Shown here: positions 11,282 to 23,461 of the stretch, in pieces
Position numbering within the stretch: position 1 is the first letter of the stretch
Layout of the letters: every line of letters starts with the position of its first letter
Position numbers and translations under genes: made by a program
NCBI RefSeq assembly: GCF_026914265.1
Contig: NC_069124.1
Span: 69,308,402 to 69,372,401, forward strand
Origin: Mya arenaria
Taxonomy: Eukaryota > Mollusca > Bivalvia > Myida > Myidae
Length of the DNA: 64,000 nt
Direction of reading: 5' to 3'
Notes under the pieces: generated by a model
Databases searched by the model: none
What the model was told of the DNA's origin: nothing
What the model saw: the letters and a program-made list of their open reading frames with translations, nothing else

Positions 11282-12837
11282 CACTGTGTGAGAACGGACA
11301 CCGGATATAGCTCAAAAAGTGATAAATCGATAAGCGTTTGATTTTGACACATGGAAAGTTTTCTATCATGTTTTGTATGTTATGGTTATATATTTATCAA
11401 AATCGAAGAGTTTCAAATAACTTGACCCTGTGCAATATACGACTATGATGGAAATGTGTGTCCTCTTTTGTATAATAGCCCAATTCTCGCCGAAAGTTGC
11501 ATGATCGCTCACAAATGTTCATTTTTGTGGTACGATTTCAACATAAATCAACATATTGAAAATAAGAATAAAACTCGAGCGATTTCATTGTAATTACATT
11601 ATCTAGTAATGTGTAAGATATCAATATGATATGATTTGTTGTTACGGAGATATTAATACCTTTTGATGCCCTGGCAGTGTACTGGGGATAGATGAAGCAA
11701 ATAAATAACTGCACAGGGGATAGCTATTAAGTGGACTGAGGATAGTAACGATGTAATAAGAATAACGAGACTATATATAGTATTGCTATGTAAATCAAGT
11801 AGGTACGTTTTTGCACACTGAAAGTCATCAGTAAGGAATGAGATATTTTGATCAAATTCGGAACATGTGAAGCTTTTTTCTAAGCTTGGGTCGATGTTGC
11901 TATTACTGAGAACAGAATAATGGTCTCTACTCGTTCACTTCAGTGAGAAAGTATGGATTGTGACCAACCCTGATATTTAAGCATCTTGCATATATACGTT
12001 CATTTAGGAGAGCATGGATCAAACTCATTGTTAACTAAAGTTTGCTCAATAATTTCTCATCAAATTGTACTCTCACTTTTTGCAGATTATTTGAAAGTTC
12101 GAAATAGACATACATGTTTATTGTATATTAACAGTGTTACTATCAATTTTTGTCCCATTTTACATGTTATCACCGGGACACATTTCTCAACTTTGAAACT
12201 ATCCTCAGTACATAATACGGCTATCCCCAGTACAGTACTGTGAACATTTCTAAGGGCTTATCTTTAACAGTTTAAAGGTTACATTGCCAGTTGTTACAAC
12301 AAACATTTAGGAGAGCATGGATCAAACTCATTGTTAACTAAAGTTTGCTCAATAATTTCTCATCATATTGTACTCTCACTTTTTGCAGATTATTTGAAAG
12401 TTCGAAATAGACATACATGTATATTGTATATTAACAGTGTTACTATCAATTTTTGTCCCATTTTACATGTTATCACCAGGACACATTTCTCAACTTTGTG
12501 AAATTATCCGCAGTACATAATACGGCTATCCCCAGTACAGTACTGTGAACATTTCTAAGGGCATATATTTAACTTATGCTTGTGAAATCCTTCGATTCAG
12601 AATTTTTATTTATTTCCATATATTTCCTAAAAATATCTAAACTTGTCGAAATTCTGTAAGTTTTGAGGTGATCATCTCAGATTTGAAGAAACATTTTTCG
12701 AGGTCTGCTAAATCATAACCACTTTAAAGTATACCATAGGCCAAATTTAGCATTCAGCTATTAGTTAAAACACTTGTTTCATTTGTTGATACGGTAGATA
12801 AGCGTTAACAGTATCCGGTGTCCGTTCCCACACAGTG
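11282..12837. mobile_element. 1.56-kb inverted-repeat element (CACTGTGTG termini)
   Basis: The left end 11282-11307 reads CACTGTGTGAGAACGGACAC then CGGATA. The right end 12812-12837 is its reverse complement with one mismatch over 26 bp. Both sides are flanked by AAATA, a possible 5-bp target duplication, though AT-rich. The interior has no transposase. It holds a tandem duplication (12001-12257 and 12304-12562) and inverted copies of a CTATCCCCAGTAC motif near 11680, 12225 and 12530. It is probably a non-autonomous DNA transposon of unknown superfamily. Confidence 0.55.
12001..12562 (+). repeat. Tandem duplication, unit offset about 303 bp
   Basis: Two near-identical copies, each about 257 bp, begin CATTTAGGAGAGCATGGATC (12001 and 12304) and end GAACATTTCTAAGGGC. 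Few substitutions separate them, so the duplication is recent relative to the element that contains it. Confidence 0.85.
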
Positions 12838-14600
12838 AAATAGAGGTTTTGGCAAATTTGAAGTACACTGCCTTCCCAATGAACAAAATATTATGTTGAC
12901 CACTAACTATTTTTTAAGGTAATATGCGTTAACTTTATTAACTGTTGTAATTAGATTTTTATTTATATAAATGAAGAATGTAAGATACATTTTTAAGTAA
13001 TGTTAAATTAGCTGCTGTCTCTCAGTGGTATTACTTTTTTATGACTGATTGTTTTAGTCCTTATGCACTGTTCATTGTAATATATGCATTTGTTAATATA
13101 TTCATTGTTGAAAACAGAAGAAATTGTTGGTTTTATTTTGTGTAATGTTGTTTAATACTATGTGTATGCTTACAATTGTATGCTTTTATCTACAAAACAT
13201 TTTAACATTTATGCTTGAGAGACACTTTTAACTGTACTTGAATATAAACCGTTCTATAACAAAAGCTGTTGTTATAATTATGAATGGACGTTTCTTTGCT
13301 TTGAATGCCTATATGCCAAAATAAAAATAGCTATTTGAAACTTTTAAAGAAACGATTTGGCAGTGTTGACTTGTTCCTATCAATGATCTTTTTCAGATAC
13401 ATGTACCATCTTGGTGTGAACACTGTTGAAATAAGCACAAGCCAGCAGCCCTGCTCTAGTAAAATGCTTTAAGGGCTTGCTCAAATTTTGTATTTTACAA
13501 AACAGGGCAGGAGTCTAATTTCAATAACTTAGCTGCACATGTTTATTTTTAATGGTGAGCTATTGTGATTTGCCACTGCCCATGATCGTCCGTTCAGGTC
13601 AACATTATAACTCTTCAAGTAGAGCTCAAGGGTCAGCTATTGTTAAAAGGTCAATAACTGACTTTGAATTTGTATAGTTACTACATACCGGTATATAGTG
13701 TATGTGAACATGGGATTGTAATGCCTGGTTAGGTGGGTCACAATGTTCGGAAGCTTAGTTGTATAGCGTGGTAGAAAACCAACAGGCTGTTCCAGATACA
13801 AACCTGTATGAGACTAGTTTGCTTTTCAAAATAAAAAGACAAAATGAGAAAACTATGGTATCACCAAGAGCAACAGGGAGTTAATCAATTGAATTTATAT
13901 TGATAAGAAAACGTGAGCAATGCCTATTTTATTTGTAATCTTAAACGATGACTTTGAAGAAAATAATGTCGACGGACTGTTCGAAAAAATGCAAACTCTT
14001 TCTGGTCCAAAATCATGTAAAATCTTGTTTCGTAAAATTTGGCCAACCCCTTAATACCCCGAAACAAAGGATGTATATTTTACTTCTTAAAAAGATTGTT
14101 CCTCCAACTAAATGATACACGAATTTTTGAAACGTAATAATTTTTAGCCTTCCCCACCCACTTTTGCACTGTGGAAGGCCCTTAATTATAACTGATTTAG
14201 TGTGATAGTCAATCTATTGAATCATTTACACACCAGCACGTCCTAGAGGGGTGACTGACAGCTCCATTCTCCTGAAATGGGGGATTCGGAGCTGCACTAA
14301 CCGGTTTCGGATTTCTTGACCACTTGCCGGAGCCATGCGCAGTTTCTTGGCACTTCAGAATCTGCAATTATTTTAAGATGGTAACACATTATGATATAAT
14401 TACAGTGTCAACAATAAAACATCATATTTTCAATATGGCCTTCTAAATTAAAACATAATGCCATTAGCTACACAATTCACACACATGTACACATACTATG
14501 AAAATACTTGTAGGTATTATTGCGCCAGGTGTAGGCTGCATTATTTTGTTCTCTGAATAATTTGCATTTTCTGTTGGAATTACTGTGTGTAAAAACTGGA
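12838..14600. other. Non-coding stretch
   Basis: No coding region, RNA gene or clear repeat recognised. The 5' end of the LINE that follows may extend back to about 14220, where a slightly GC-richer segment begins, but I cannot fix it. Confidence 0.45.
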
Positions 14601-17600
14601 ATTTTGGACTATAGTGTTATGAATATATATTAAATATGCTGGTGAAATTATTCTTAGGAATTTTAATTGTATTACATAGAAATCTGCATCTGAAACAAAG
14701 ACAATGTAACAAAGAAGGGTGTTCCACCCCATTGATCTCAACTTACATGGTGGACAGATTATCAGCTCTCACAATGAATAAGCCGTTTACTGTTATACAG
14801 TACAGTACTGAGCAATTACTGACTTTTCGCTCACCACCGAGAAAGTCAATTAAATTAGACAAAGAAGTGTTAACAAGGCTGAAAGAATTTGGTATACTGG
14901 TATACAGAGGTAAAAGGGCTGGTCGCCTCAGGACGAGGATCAAGGATTATAATGATGGTGTTCACTTGAAGAACTTAACACAGATAAAACTAGACAGAAC
15001 AATTTATTTAAATGAAACAAGAAAAAGCAGGCTCAAATGTTCAACTGTCAATACAAGATCTATTCGAGGAAAATCGTCTGACCTACTACAGCATATTTTT
15101 GAGCAGAACATTGATCTTTGTGTGATTACTGAAACTTGGCTCCATGCTGATGGTGATGATGTTGTACGGAGAGAACTGTCACAGGATGGTTATCGTTTTG
15201 ATGATGTCCCTAGACCTGAGCGAAAAGGAGGCGGAATAGCCCTGTTATATAGAGACAACTTAAAAGTGTCACGCAATTCTTGCAAAACTTTTGAGTCCTT
15301 TGAGTATGTTGAGTGGAAGATAAATAGAAACAACTTTGTTTTCCTGATAATTGGTATCTATCGACCGCCATACTCTGAGAAGCACCCAGTTACACAAGCA
15401 ATGTTTATAGATGAATTCTCAGACTTGTTGGAGCAACTTTCAGTGATATCTGAACCTTTGGTGTTAATGGGTGACTTTAATATCCACTAAGACAATAAAT
15501 CAGATTGTTATACCAAACAGTTCATGAAGTGTCTTCACACATTTGGATTTGTGCAGAGAGTTAAGAGACCTACACACATCAAAGGGCATATTTTGGACTT
15601 GATCATTACAAGAAAAAGAGATAAATTCTCAGATGTAACTGAACCTCTGACTGACTATTTTATTTCTGATCACTGCTTCGTTAGTTGTTATGTTGAACAG
15701 TGTCGTCCTCCTCTACTTGTTAAAACTGTCAAAAGCAGAAACTGGAAATCAGTGTCAAAAGAAGCTTTTCAGAAAGACATCTCTGAATTGAATCTACTTT
15801 TAGAACGATTTTCAAATGTTGATGAACTTGTTACAAACTTTACCAAGAGTACCTCAGATGTAATTGATAAGCATGCTCCACTCAAAGAGAGAACTGTTAT
15901 TTGCAGACCAAATGTACCATGGTATTCTGGATACCTGAAATCCCTCAAGCAGTTTAAAAGGTCAATAGAAAGTATTTACCAGTCTGACAAATCAAATTTG
16001 ATGGAAAATATTTATAAAAAGGTTAGAAACAGCTACACTACTGCAGTGACAACATCAAAAAATAGATATTATCAGTCTAAAATCAGTGGGGCAGAGGGCG
16101 ATGTGAAAAAGTTATATGGGGTGACTGCCTGTCTGCTCGGTCGTACAAAGGACAATCCACTTCCACCGCATACTGATGATGTATCTCTAGCCAACGAATT
16201 TTTGCAATTCTTTGTTGACAAAATTGCCAGGTTGAGAAATGACTTAGATAATATAACCATTGAATCGGCACATATCGGGTCTGTATCATTAAACGAGCCT
16301 CTGGGTGGCACAATTTTGACTGAGTTCACACCACTCTCAGAAAATGATGTCATGAAACTTATCCAAGGATCAAAACCAACAACTTGTGAACTAGATGTTA
16401 TTCCAACACCAAAGTTGAAAGACAATCTTAATATTTTTATACCAGTTGTGACAGAAATTGTAAATAGATCATTATCATCTGGGGTGTTTCCAACAGAGTG
16501 GAAACGTGCTGTGATAAAGCCTCTATTGAAGAAAAAGGGTCTCCCTCTAGAACTTAAAAATTATCGGCCTGTGTCAAACTTGTCGTTTTTATCAAAGATC
16601 CTTGAGAAATCTGCATTACAACAAATTACTCATCACATCGAAGTAAACAGACTTCTTCCGTCATATCAAAGCGCTTACAGAAAGGGTCATGGTGTCGAAT
16701 CTGCAATGATGAAAATGTATTGTGATTTATTGGATGCTTTGACAACAATAAAGTTACTATCGTTGTCATGATTGACCTCAGTGCAGCTTTTGATACAGTG
16801 GATATTCCAATTGTACTTCGAATTCTTCAGGAAGACTTTGGTATTAAAGGTATTCCTTTGAACTGGATAAATTCCTATTTAACTGAAAGGACAATGAAAG
16901 TTATTGTTGAGAACACATCTTCCAACACAGAACAGCTGCAGTTCGGTGTACCACAGGGGTCCTGTGCAGGCCCAGTTATTTTTACCATGTATATTGCTGC
17001 TCTGAACAAAGTTGTACAAAAATACCCAGCTGGACTTTATGGGTATGCTGATGATCATAAAATTGCTTTCAGAATTCAAGCTGGAAATGCACAAAATGAG
17101 GCGAATGTGCTTGAAATGCTTAATGATTGTCTCAATGATATAATTGTGTGGATGACAAATTTTAAGTTGAAAATGAATAACTCAAAAACAGAAATTATCA
17201 TGTATGGCACTAAACATCAGCTAGCAAAACTTAACATTTCGAGTGTGAGTGTTGGTGGATCATCAGTAAAATGTGTTAATAATGTCAGAGATTTGGGTGT
17301 ACATATGGAAAGTACGCTTAATTTTGACATGCATATCAGAAAAAATGTCAGATTGCGCATGCTCAGCTTAGAAATCTGAAAGAAATTCGTAAACACCTTT
17401 CACAAAGATCAACAGAGATAATGGTGAACGGCCTTATTCATTCTCATATTGACTTTTGCAATGGATTATTTACGGAAATTCCTGCCTATCAGATTAACAG
17501 ACTTCAGAAAGTTCAGAACCAAGCAGCAAGAGTTGTGACCAACACACCATACGGTCATCCAACTACCGAAGTCCTCAAATCCCTTCACTGGCTACCTGTG

Positions 17601-18022
17601 AGGGCAAGAATTATGTTTAAAATTCTTGTCAATGTGTTCCGTATTGTGCAGGGAGAAGCTCCTTCTTATTTGAGGTCTTTGTTAAACCGTGTTCAGGGAA
17701 AATACAGACTAAGATCTTCTGATGACATTCAATTTATTGTTCCAAGAACCAGAACCAGAATTGCTGACAGATCACTTGTTGTGGTTGGGCCAAAATGGTG
17801 GAATGCTCTTCCTAGAGACATAAAACACATAAAAGTGAACCTACTTTTAGAAAGGAACTGAAAACGTATTTGTTTGGACTGTTTTATAATTAGGAGCCTA
17901 CCAGATTTTATGTGTAAATGACTGTATATACCTTGTGTGAAATAGCGCATGAACTGTGTGAAGCGCAATCGAATATTGAACAATACTTTTTGCGCTATAC
18001 AAATGTATTTGTATTTGTATGA
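14601..18022 (+). mobile_element. CR1/L2-like LINE, near full length
   Basis: It contains one endonuclease plus reverse transcriptase coding region (listed separately). The 3' tail is GCGCAATCGAATATTGAAC then TTTTTGCGCTATACAAATG and a short (TATTTG)n run, a style typical of CR1/L2-group LINEs. The 5' limit is approximate and I found no target duplication. Confidence 0.75.
14636..17893 (+). pseudogene. Disabled LINE ORF2: endonuclease-reverse transcriptase
   Basis: The N-terminal part carries an exonuclease/endonuclease/phosphatase fold (near 15040-15690) with ITETWL, GGGIALLYRD, IGIYRPPYS, GDFNIH and SDHCFV blocks. The reverse transcriptase follows (about 16440-17340) with NYRPVSNLSFLSKILEK, DLSAAFDTVD, FGVPQGSCAGP and the YADD catalytic box. 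The region ends with WWNALPRDIK and a YLFGLFYN-type tail common to CR1/L2 ORFs. Breaks are an in-frame TAA at 15488-15490 right after GDFNIH, and frame changes near 16738, between 17350 and 17400, and near 17835. It cannot make a full protein as written. All three frame changes are net loss of one base (or gain of two). Confidence 0.9.
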
Positions 18023-18715
18023 AGTAGGTAAGTAAGTAAGTTGTTTATTATAGAGAATGTGCATAACACAAATGACATTCACAATACAAATATAAATGAT
18101 GATAACACCCGGCCAATCTTAATGTTAACATTTCTCAAGCATTGATGCATATATTAGCATATATAGTTAATGTAGGTCGCGGTGCTGTTTCTCTTTAGCA
18201 AATAGTGTGTACTATTAAAAAATTAAAGTAATCATGATCATTTCCAGAACATCGAACAGCTAACGTGTTTATCTAACATCCTTCATATAAATGAAGATAC
18301 TTGGTCGTTTATGCTATGTTGAAACATATGTTTAATACAAAATTTAACGACATAAGACATATTAATACAAGTGTAAATGCTATGCTTATAGTGCATGTAC
18401 TTCTTAGAGCATTTATAACTTTCACAGTTTACTTCGCTTACTGCATTATTTTGTTATTTATGTAAAAAGCCAATTTTTCAACGTCAGTAAGATTAGTGAA
18501 ATGATCTTCAGAAAGCACAGGACCAAAGCATTTATTCAAATATCATTAAAAAACACAACAAGTCATATAAAGCATTAATGAATAATTAAACATGTTAATT
18601 TTGTTAAACATAAGTACACAATTCACACATGTATACTACCATTCAAATCGCAAATGAAGATAAAAATAAATCATATGAAGTATTAATGAATAATAAACCA
18701 TGGTAAACACATGTA
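18023..18715. other. Spacer between two oppositely oriented LINEs
   Basis: AT-rich, no coding signal. It may include the 3' untranslated part of the antisense LINE that follows. Confidence 0.4.
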
Positions 18716-20600
18716 TCATTTCAAGCATTTGCCGACAAAAACCCAACTTATTTTACAATAGCTGAGAAATATAATAATGAATATAACGTTTTCATAAATT
18801 GTTTTAATATATTCAGTCGGATTACAAGTCTTTATTAGAACGTTTAAATGTTTATGCAAAAGAAAAGTTTTATACTTAAATTTGAACGTTGCCAATTTGT
18901 TGACATTTCTGACTTCTGTAGGTATTTCATTCCATACGTGCACACTGTTATATGAAAGGAATGCTTGAGGTAATTTGTTCTAGGCAACATATTACAAATA
19001 AGGTCCGTTTTTGAAACTGATCTTAGTGTAATTTTGAAACTGATCTAAGTTTAAAGAATTGATCATTTGAAAATGTTAAGAAAGATCTGACATTTATGTT
19101 GGTACCATATTATGCATGGTTTTTATATACAAGTACGGCAGTATGATAGTTACATCTATCTGTTATTGTTAACCATTTTAACTCTTGCAACAATCCACAA
19201 GATGAAGACCGCTTTGGTCTTTTTAATATGATTATTGCCACTCTTCTTCGTAAAATGTTTATTGTATTTGCATTTGAACCATTGCCTTTGTCCCAAATAT
19301 GAGAACATTAATCGAATAACAGAAATATATATGGGCATATATTTCATCTGATCAGACTGAAAAAAGACAACTTTTTTAAATAGCGAAACTTTTGAGTTTA
19401 CTTTTTTACAGACAAACTCTATCTGTGAATGCCACTTGAGATTTATTATTATCAATGTAAATACCAAGTAGTTTTATGGCATTTACATTTTCTAATGAAG
19501 TTTCGTTTATTATTCGATGCAAGTCGGATGCTCGTTTCGTTTTAAATGATATTCCAATGACCGTGCATTTTGATTTAATTGGATGCAATAACATACTATC
19601 AGATTACTTCGAAGCTTATGTTCAACGTCTAAGAGACTACTTCCCGCCTCATGCAATGTAGTATCATCTGCAAAGACATCATTTTATTAATGCATGTAGC
19701 AATATCATTGATATATATATTATAAATTATAAAGGACCCAATATGGACCCTTGAGGTACACCAGAAATAACAGTGAGTAATTCAGATTGTATATCTCCGA
19801 CCTTTACAGACTATTTTCTGTTACTTAAGTATGACGAAAAGAACACCAACACGTTGTACAGTTTCAATTTGTGCGAAAGACTTTCATGATCCACTAAATC
19901 AAATGCTTTACTGCGATCAAGAAAAACAGTTCCAATGAGCTTGCCACTATCTACATCTCTAATATACGCATCTATTAAACTAATCAATGCTGTAATACAT
20001 TTATTTCCCTAAACCCTGATTGTTTATTAAATATTATATTAGTTTCTTGGAAGTAAGACTGAAGTTGCTTAGCTACGTGTCTTTCAAAAATCTTAGATAT
20101 TGTAGGTAATATTGAAAAAGGTCGATAATTGTTTGGTTCCTCTTTAATAATGGTGTCACTCGTTCAGTTTTCAATTTATCAGGAAATATTTCTTTCCTGA
20201 TACTAGTATATATAATAGAGGCAAAAGTTGGTGTTATTATATCGAAACCGGTAAATTTATGTAAATCAAGTTTATCTATAAGTATAATATGTTTTACTTC
20301 TAAGGGAGTAATTTATTCTAAACAAAACTTTTTATATCCCAGTTTTATATCAACTGATTTTTTAGAGCATCACAATTTTCATGTCTAAACGGTATTGTTT
20401 CAAGTATACTTGACATGTTTATGAAATGATTATTCAATTCATTAATGCTGTATCATTTTCCGTTGATAACTTTATTATCTACAACCAATTGTGTTGGTAA
20501 GTTTATTTTATTACATTTATTTGAATGTGTTAAATCTTTCAAATTATTCAAGATATATTTTGGGTCCAATTTATTTTCAACAGCTTTTAAATGCTTAGAG
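18716..20600 (-). pseudogene. Heavily decayed antisense LINE reverse transcriptase
   Basis: Reading right to left, fragments of a non-LTR reverse transcriptase appear in the expected order. First is a region before the RT domain near 20400-20560 (INELNNHFIN-like). Then come PNNYRPFSILPTISKIFER near 20060-20150, a KAFDLVDHE block near 19890-19910, and SGVPQGSILGPL near 19740-19775. An IKLLGIYIDNN thumb-type segment follows near 19440-19480, and last is a VWNEIPTEVRN C-terminal block near 18890-18940. Frames change many times and stops are frequent. No endonuclease domain is recognisable, so this is a 5'-truncated or very old copy of a family different from the LINE at 14.6 kb. Confidence 0.7.
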
Positions 20601-20639
20601 TATGTGTATCAAAGTTCTGCAGTACCTTCTTCTTATCTT

Positions 20640-21219
20640 CGGGCGGTGACAATAGTGAGAGCGGTGATTGCCTTAGCAACGGCGTCGGAATGTTTGTCGG
20701 ATTTGTATCTTACGGCGATGTTACGAAGGGCGCATTCTTTCAAGTCGATATGGTCCATCTGACATTGTAGCAATCACTTTCTACTGCGGACATGCGGAAC
20801 TGAAGAATGTTATTTGACCCTGGTGGAACAATTTTATATGAAAAGCAAACACACACAGCAATAAAATACCCCATACCTGCAGCGTTTAACACTTCCGCGT
20901 CCACCTTTGTAACAGGGTTGACGATGAGGACGCTGGTGCCGACAAAGTCCCTTCGCGGGCAATCTTATATTAAGACTGAGTCGATTTGGCCTGCCTATAA
21001 GAATGTTATTTGACTCTGGTGGAACTTTTCATATGAAAAGCAAATATATACAGCAATAAAATACCGCATATCTGCAACGTTCAATACTTCCACGTCCACC
21101 GTTGTGTCAGGGTCGACGTTGAGGGCGCTGGCGCCGACAACGTCCCTAAGCGGACGATCTAAGGCTGCGGCGATCTGGCCTTCTTCCTCTTCATCGCAAA
21201 ACATCAGGTCGCATGACTC
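20640..21219 (-). CDS. Putative exons of an unidentified gene, with a duplicated exon
   Basis: On the minus strand, 21065-21219 reads as an exon after a CTGCAG acceptor. It encodes an acidic segment (ESCDLMFCDEEEEGQ) followed by RPLRDVVGASALNVDPDTT. A diverged copy of its second half lies at about 20870-20960 (DFVGTSVLIVNPVTKVDAEV). Further on, 20640-20758 after another AG encodes MDHIDLKECALRNIAVRYKS and ends in a stop after VTARR. These stretches are GC-richer than the surroundings and read as protein, but donor and acceptor phases do not join cleanly. I do not recognise the family. It could be the 3' end of a host gene or a degraded copy. Confidence 0.3.
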
Positions 21220-21519
21220 CTGCAGCAATAATATAGAGAATAAAACATTTCCGGTATGCAAAATGATAATACTTATCTTATACATTTTTCATCAATTTCT
21301 ATATCGGATAAATAGATGTTTTCAAAACGATTAACAATTGAATGTGAGAAGATGCTATCCAATACAATTATCAACGGAATATATTATATCTAACAATAAA
21401 ATTACAAGTGAAAAAGTTAATTCGGTTAAATAATGATTTATAGAAGCATTACCTTATTCACGTAATTTTAAAATATCCATTTCATAACAGATATATCTCT
21501 AAATCTTACATTTGGAGGA

Positions 21520-21763
21520 AAGTGTCAATTATAGTATGTATTTTGTCGTGTTTTAAAACCTTTAATTATATAGCACGATAATTTGTGTATGATATTTATG
21601 TTATTCGTTGAAAGAAGTTCAGTGAATTTTATAATATTCGGGCGACGCCAATAATATCGGTGTATGTATGATTTTCGTAATTCATGATATATAAGACATT
21701 CTAAGGAAAAATGAAATTCGTCCTCGAGAGTGTTGCAAAGTTGACATTTTCTTTCATTCCTTG
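21520..21763 (-). pseudogene. C-terminal part of an old LINE ORF, split by the BEL/Pao insertion
   Basis: The minus strand reads KCQLCNTLEDEFHFSLECL then YHELRKSYIHRYYWRRPNI and ends a few dozen residues later. This is the Cys-rich C-terminal tail seen in many invertebrate non-LTR ORFs. Its upstream part lies on the far side of the LTR element at 29621 onward, in the same frame once the insertion and one CCTTG copy are removed. Confidence 0.75.
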
Positions 21764-22089
21764 TGTGGCGAAGTTTAATTGAGTTATTGCCCCCTGAGAT
21801 TTAATTGCCACATTGGTTTGGTTTTGAATGTTCTCACAAGAAACAACACAATTTAATTTTTACAGTTTTTAATTTGTTTTAAATTTAATATGGTTTTCTT
21901 AAATGATTTTCCTAAATAATACACAATAAATCGTTTATCACTGACGTTTTTAATAATCCATTGTCCAAAATGAAAAACTTCTTTCTTAGCACTCTAAAAC
22001 CGTTCCTTATATACCTTTCTATCCCGCCACTCGGGCACGAAACGCCCGAGAAAAACGTGCACAATCCGAAAGGATTATATCCGCCGACA
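21764..22089 (-). repeat. 3' LTR of the BEL/Pao element, outer 34 bp missing
   Basis: It aligns with the 5' LTR over 320 bp with about five substitutions, then jumps from ATATCCG straight to CCGACA. About 34 bp present in the other LTR are lacking. No polypurine tract is visible beside it, so a small deletion at the LTR-interior junction is likely. Confidence 0.85.
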
Positions 22090-22327
22090 ATTTAATACAT
22101 ATGTATTAATATCAAGAACTGCATCTGTTTATATGAACATTGACACATCAAATACATATTAACAACATTACAAACAATATAGATATTATATGCTTACTGA
22201 GAACATAACAAACAATGACGTTTAAATTCTAAGCTTATACTGTTTCATAATGCTACCTAGCAATACATAATTTTTAATGTTTCAATTGTTTTAAACACTT
22301 TCTGATTGCTACCTGGCAATTTCATTT

Positions 22328-23228
22328 TCATATTAAATTAAAATCCAGACTTTTTCTTTTCTTTTTTATATATATAATACACTTATTTAAAGGCACTAGT
22401 GCACTACACTCTTCGTCATCACTGATCCATACTACCTCTGGCGAATAACACTCTTTCACGGTCTTAGCACTTTCATCATCATTATTAGCTGATCCTGAAT
22501 TATCCTGGGACACACTTTCGACATCATGAACACTATTCACATCATTTGAAGATACACTGTCGACAACATTACTTCCGGTGTTCGTACCGGAAGAAGACTC
22601 ACTTTCTGACGACTCACTGGTGTCCATACCGGAAGTGACGGCGCTGGAATCATTATTGGCAACATTACTGTCAGTGTCTTCACCAACAGAAGATTCGTCA
22701 GATGAACCATGACTTTCGGATTTTGTACCGGAAGATGAATCACTATCCGACGACTCTCTTGTGTACCGAAAGATGAATCACTATCCGACGGCTCTCTTTT
22801 GTCCATACCGGAAGTCACGGCGCTTGAAGCAACACCACTTCCAGAAGCCTTTACAGTGCTTTGGTTGCTAACGAATAATCCCGTATCAAACGAAGCTACA
22901 GCGTCGTCAAATATGTGGATGTACAATTGTTATTATTGATATCATTTATCAATTCAAAAACAGAATCGTCATCACTGACATCAGAATAATATTTGTTTTG
23001 TTTTGTCCCACACCTTGACACCTTAACACACATGTTTACAGCTTCCGTCTTAGGTATCCCATGTTTTAACACCATATGTTGATACAAATAACTCCTCCTT
23101 ATGAATTTTGAACTGCACGTCGTGTTTAAACATTCCCAATGATCAGCACCTAGATGCTTCTCTCGAATGTGCCTTCTTAAATTTGATTTATACTTATAAG
23201 AGCGATTACAACTGTCACAGACAAACAT
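22328..23228 (-). pseudogene. Accessory ORF of the BEL/Pao element: two C2H2 zinc fingers plus Ser/acidic tail
   Basis: It starts with ATG at 23226-23228. The first finger is CDSCNRSYKYKSNLRRHIREKH (C-X2-C-X12-H-X4-H); the second has the form C-X4-C-X12-H-X4-H and ends HMVLKH. A linker leads to a long Ser/Glu/Asp-rich tail containing two related SGMD.. segments and ending near EVVWISDDEEC, which resembles a SUMO-interacting motif. It lies about 230 bp downstream of the integrase stop, in the same direction, inside the LTRs. Frame changes near 22900 and 22760 break it now, each a net loss of one base; the second falls in a 38-bp tandem duplication. It may bind nucleic acid or a host factor, but the function is unknown. 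It is not the usual env-like third ORF, since no signal peptide or membrane span is seen. Confidence 0.65.
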
Positions 23229-23461
23229 TTTGGCTGATATGACTTTTCAATATTACCATATGCACATTATAATCGAGTTCCTCGTGCACAATTATTGAGT
23301 CCGGCGGATCAATTGTAATACAATTACCGTATATACACCCACTGTAACTTTTGATCTGCTAGGCTGGTTATTCAATTTAATATGACTCTTAATTGATTAT
23401 AGTACGCCTTGCCTACTTTTAAGCGAATATAATCACATTAAATTCAACAGTCAATGTCACT

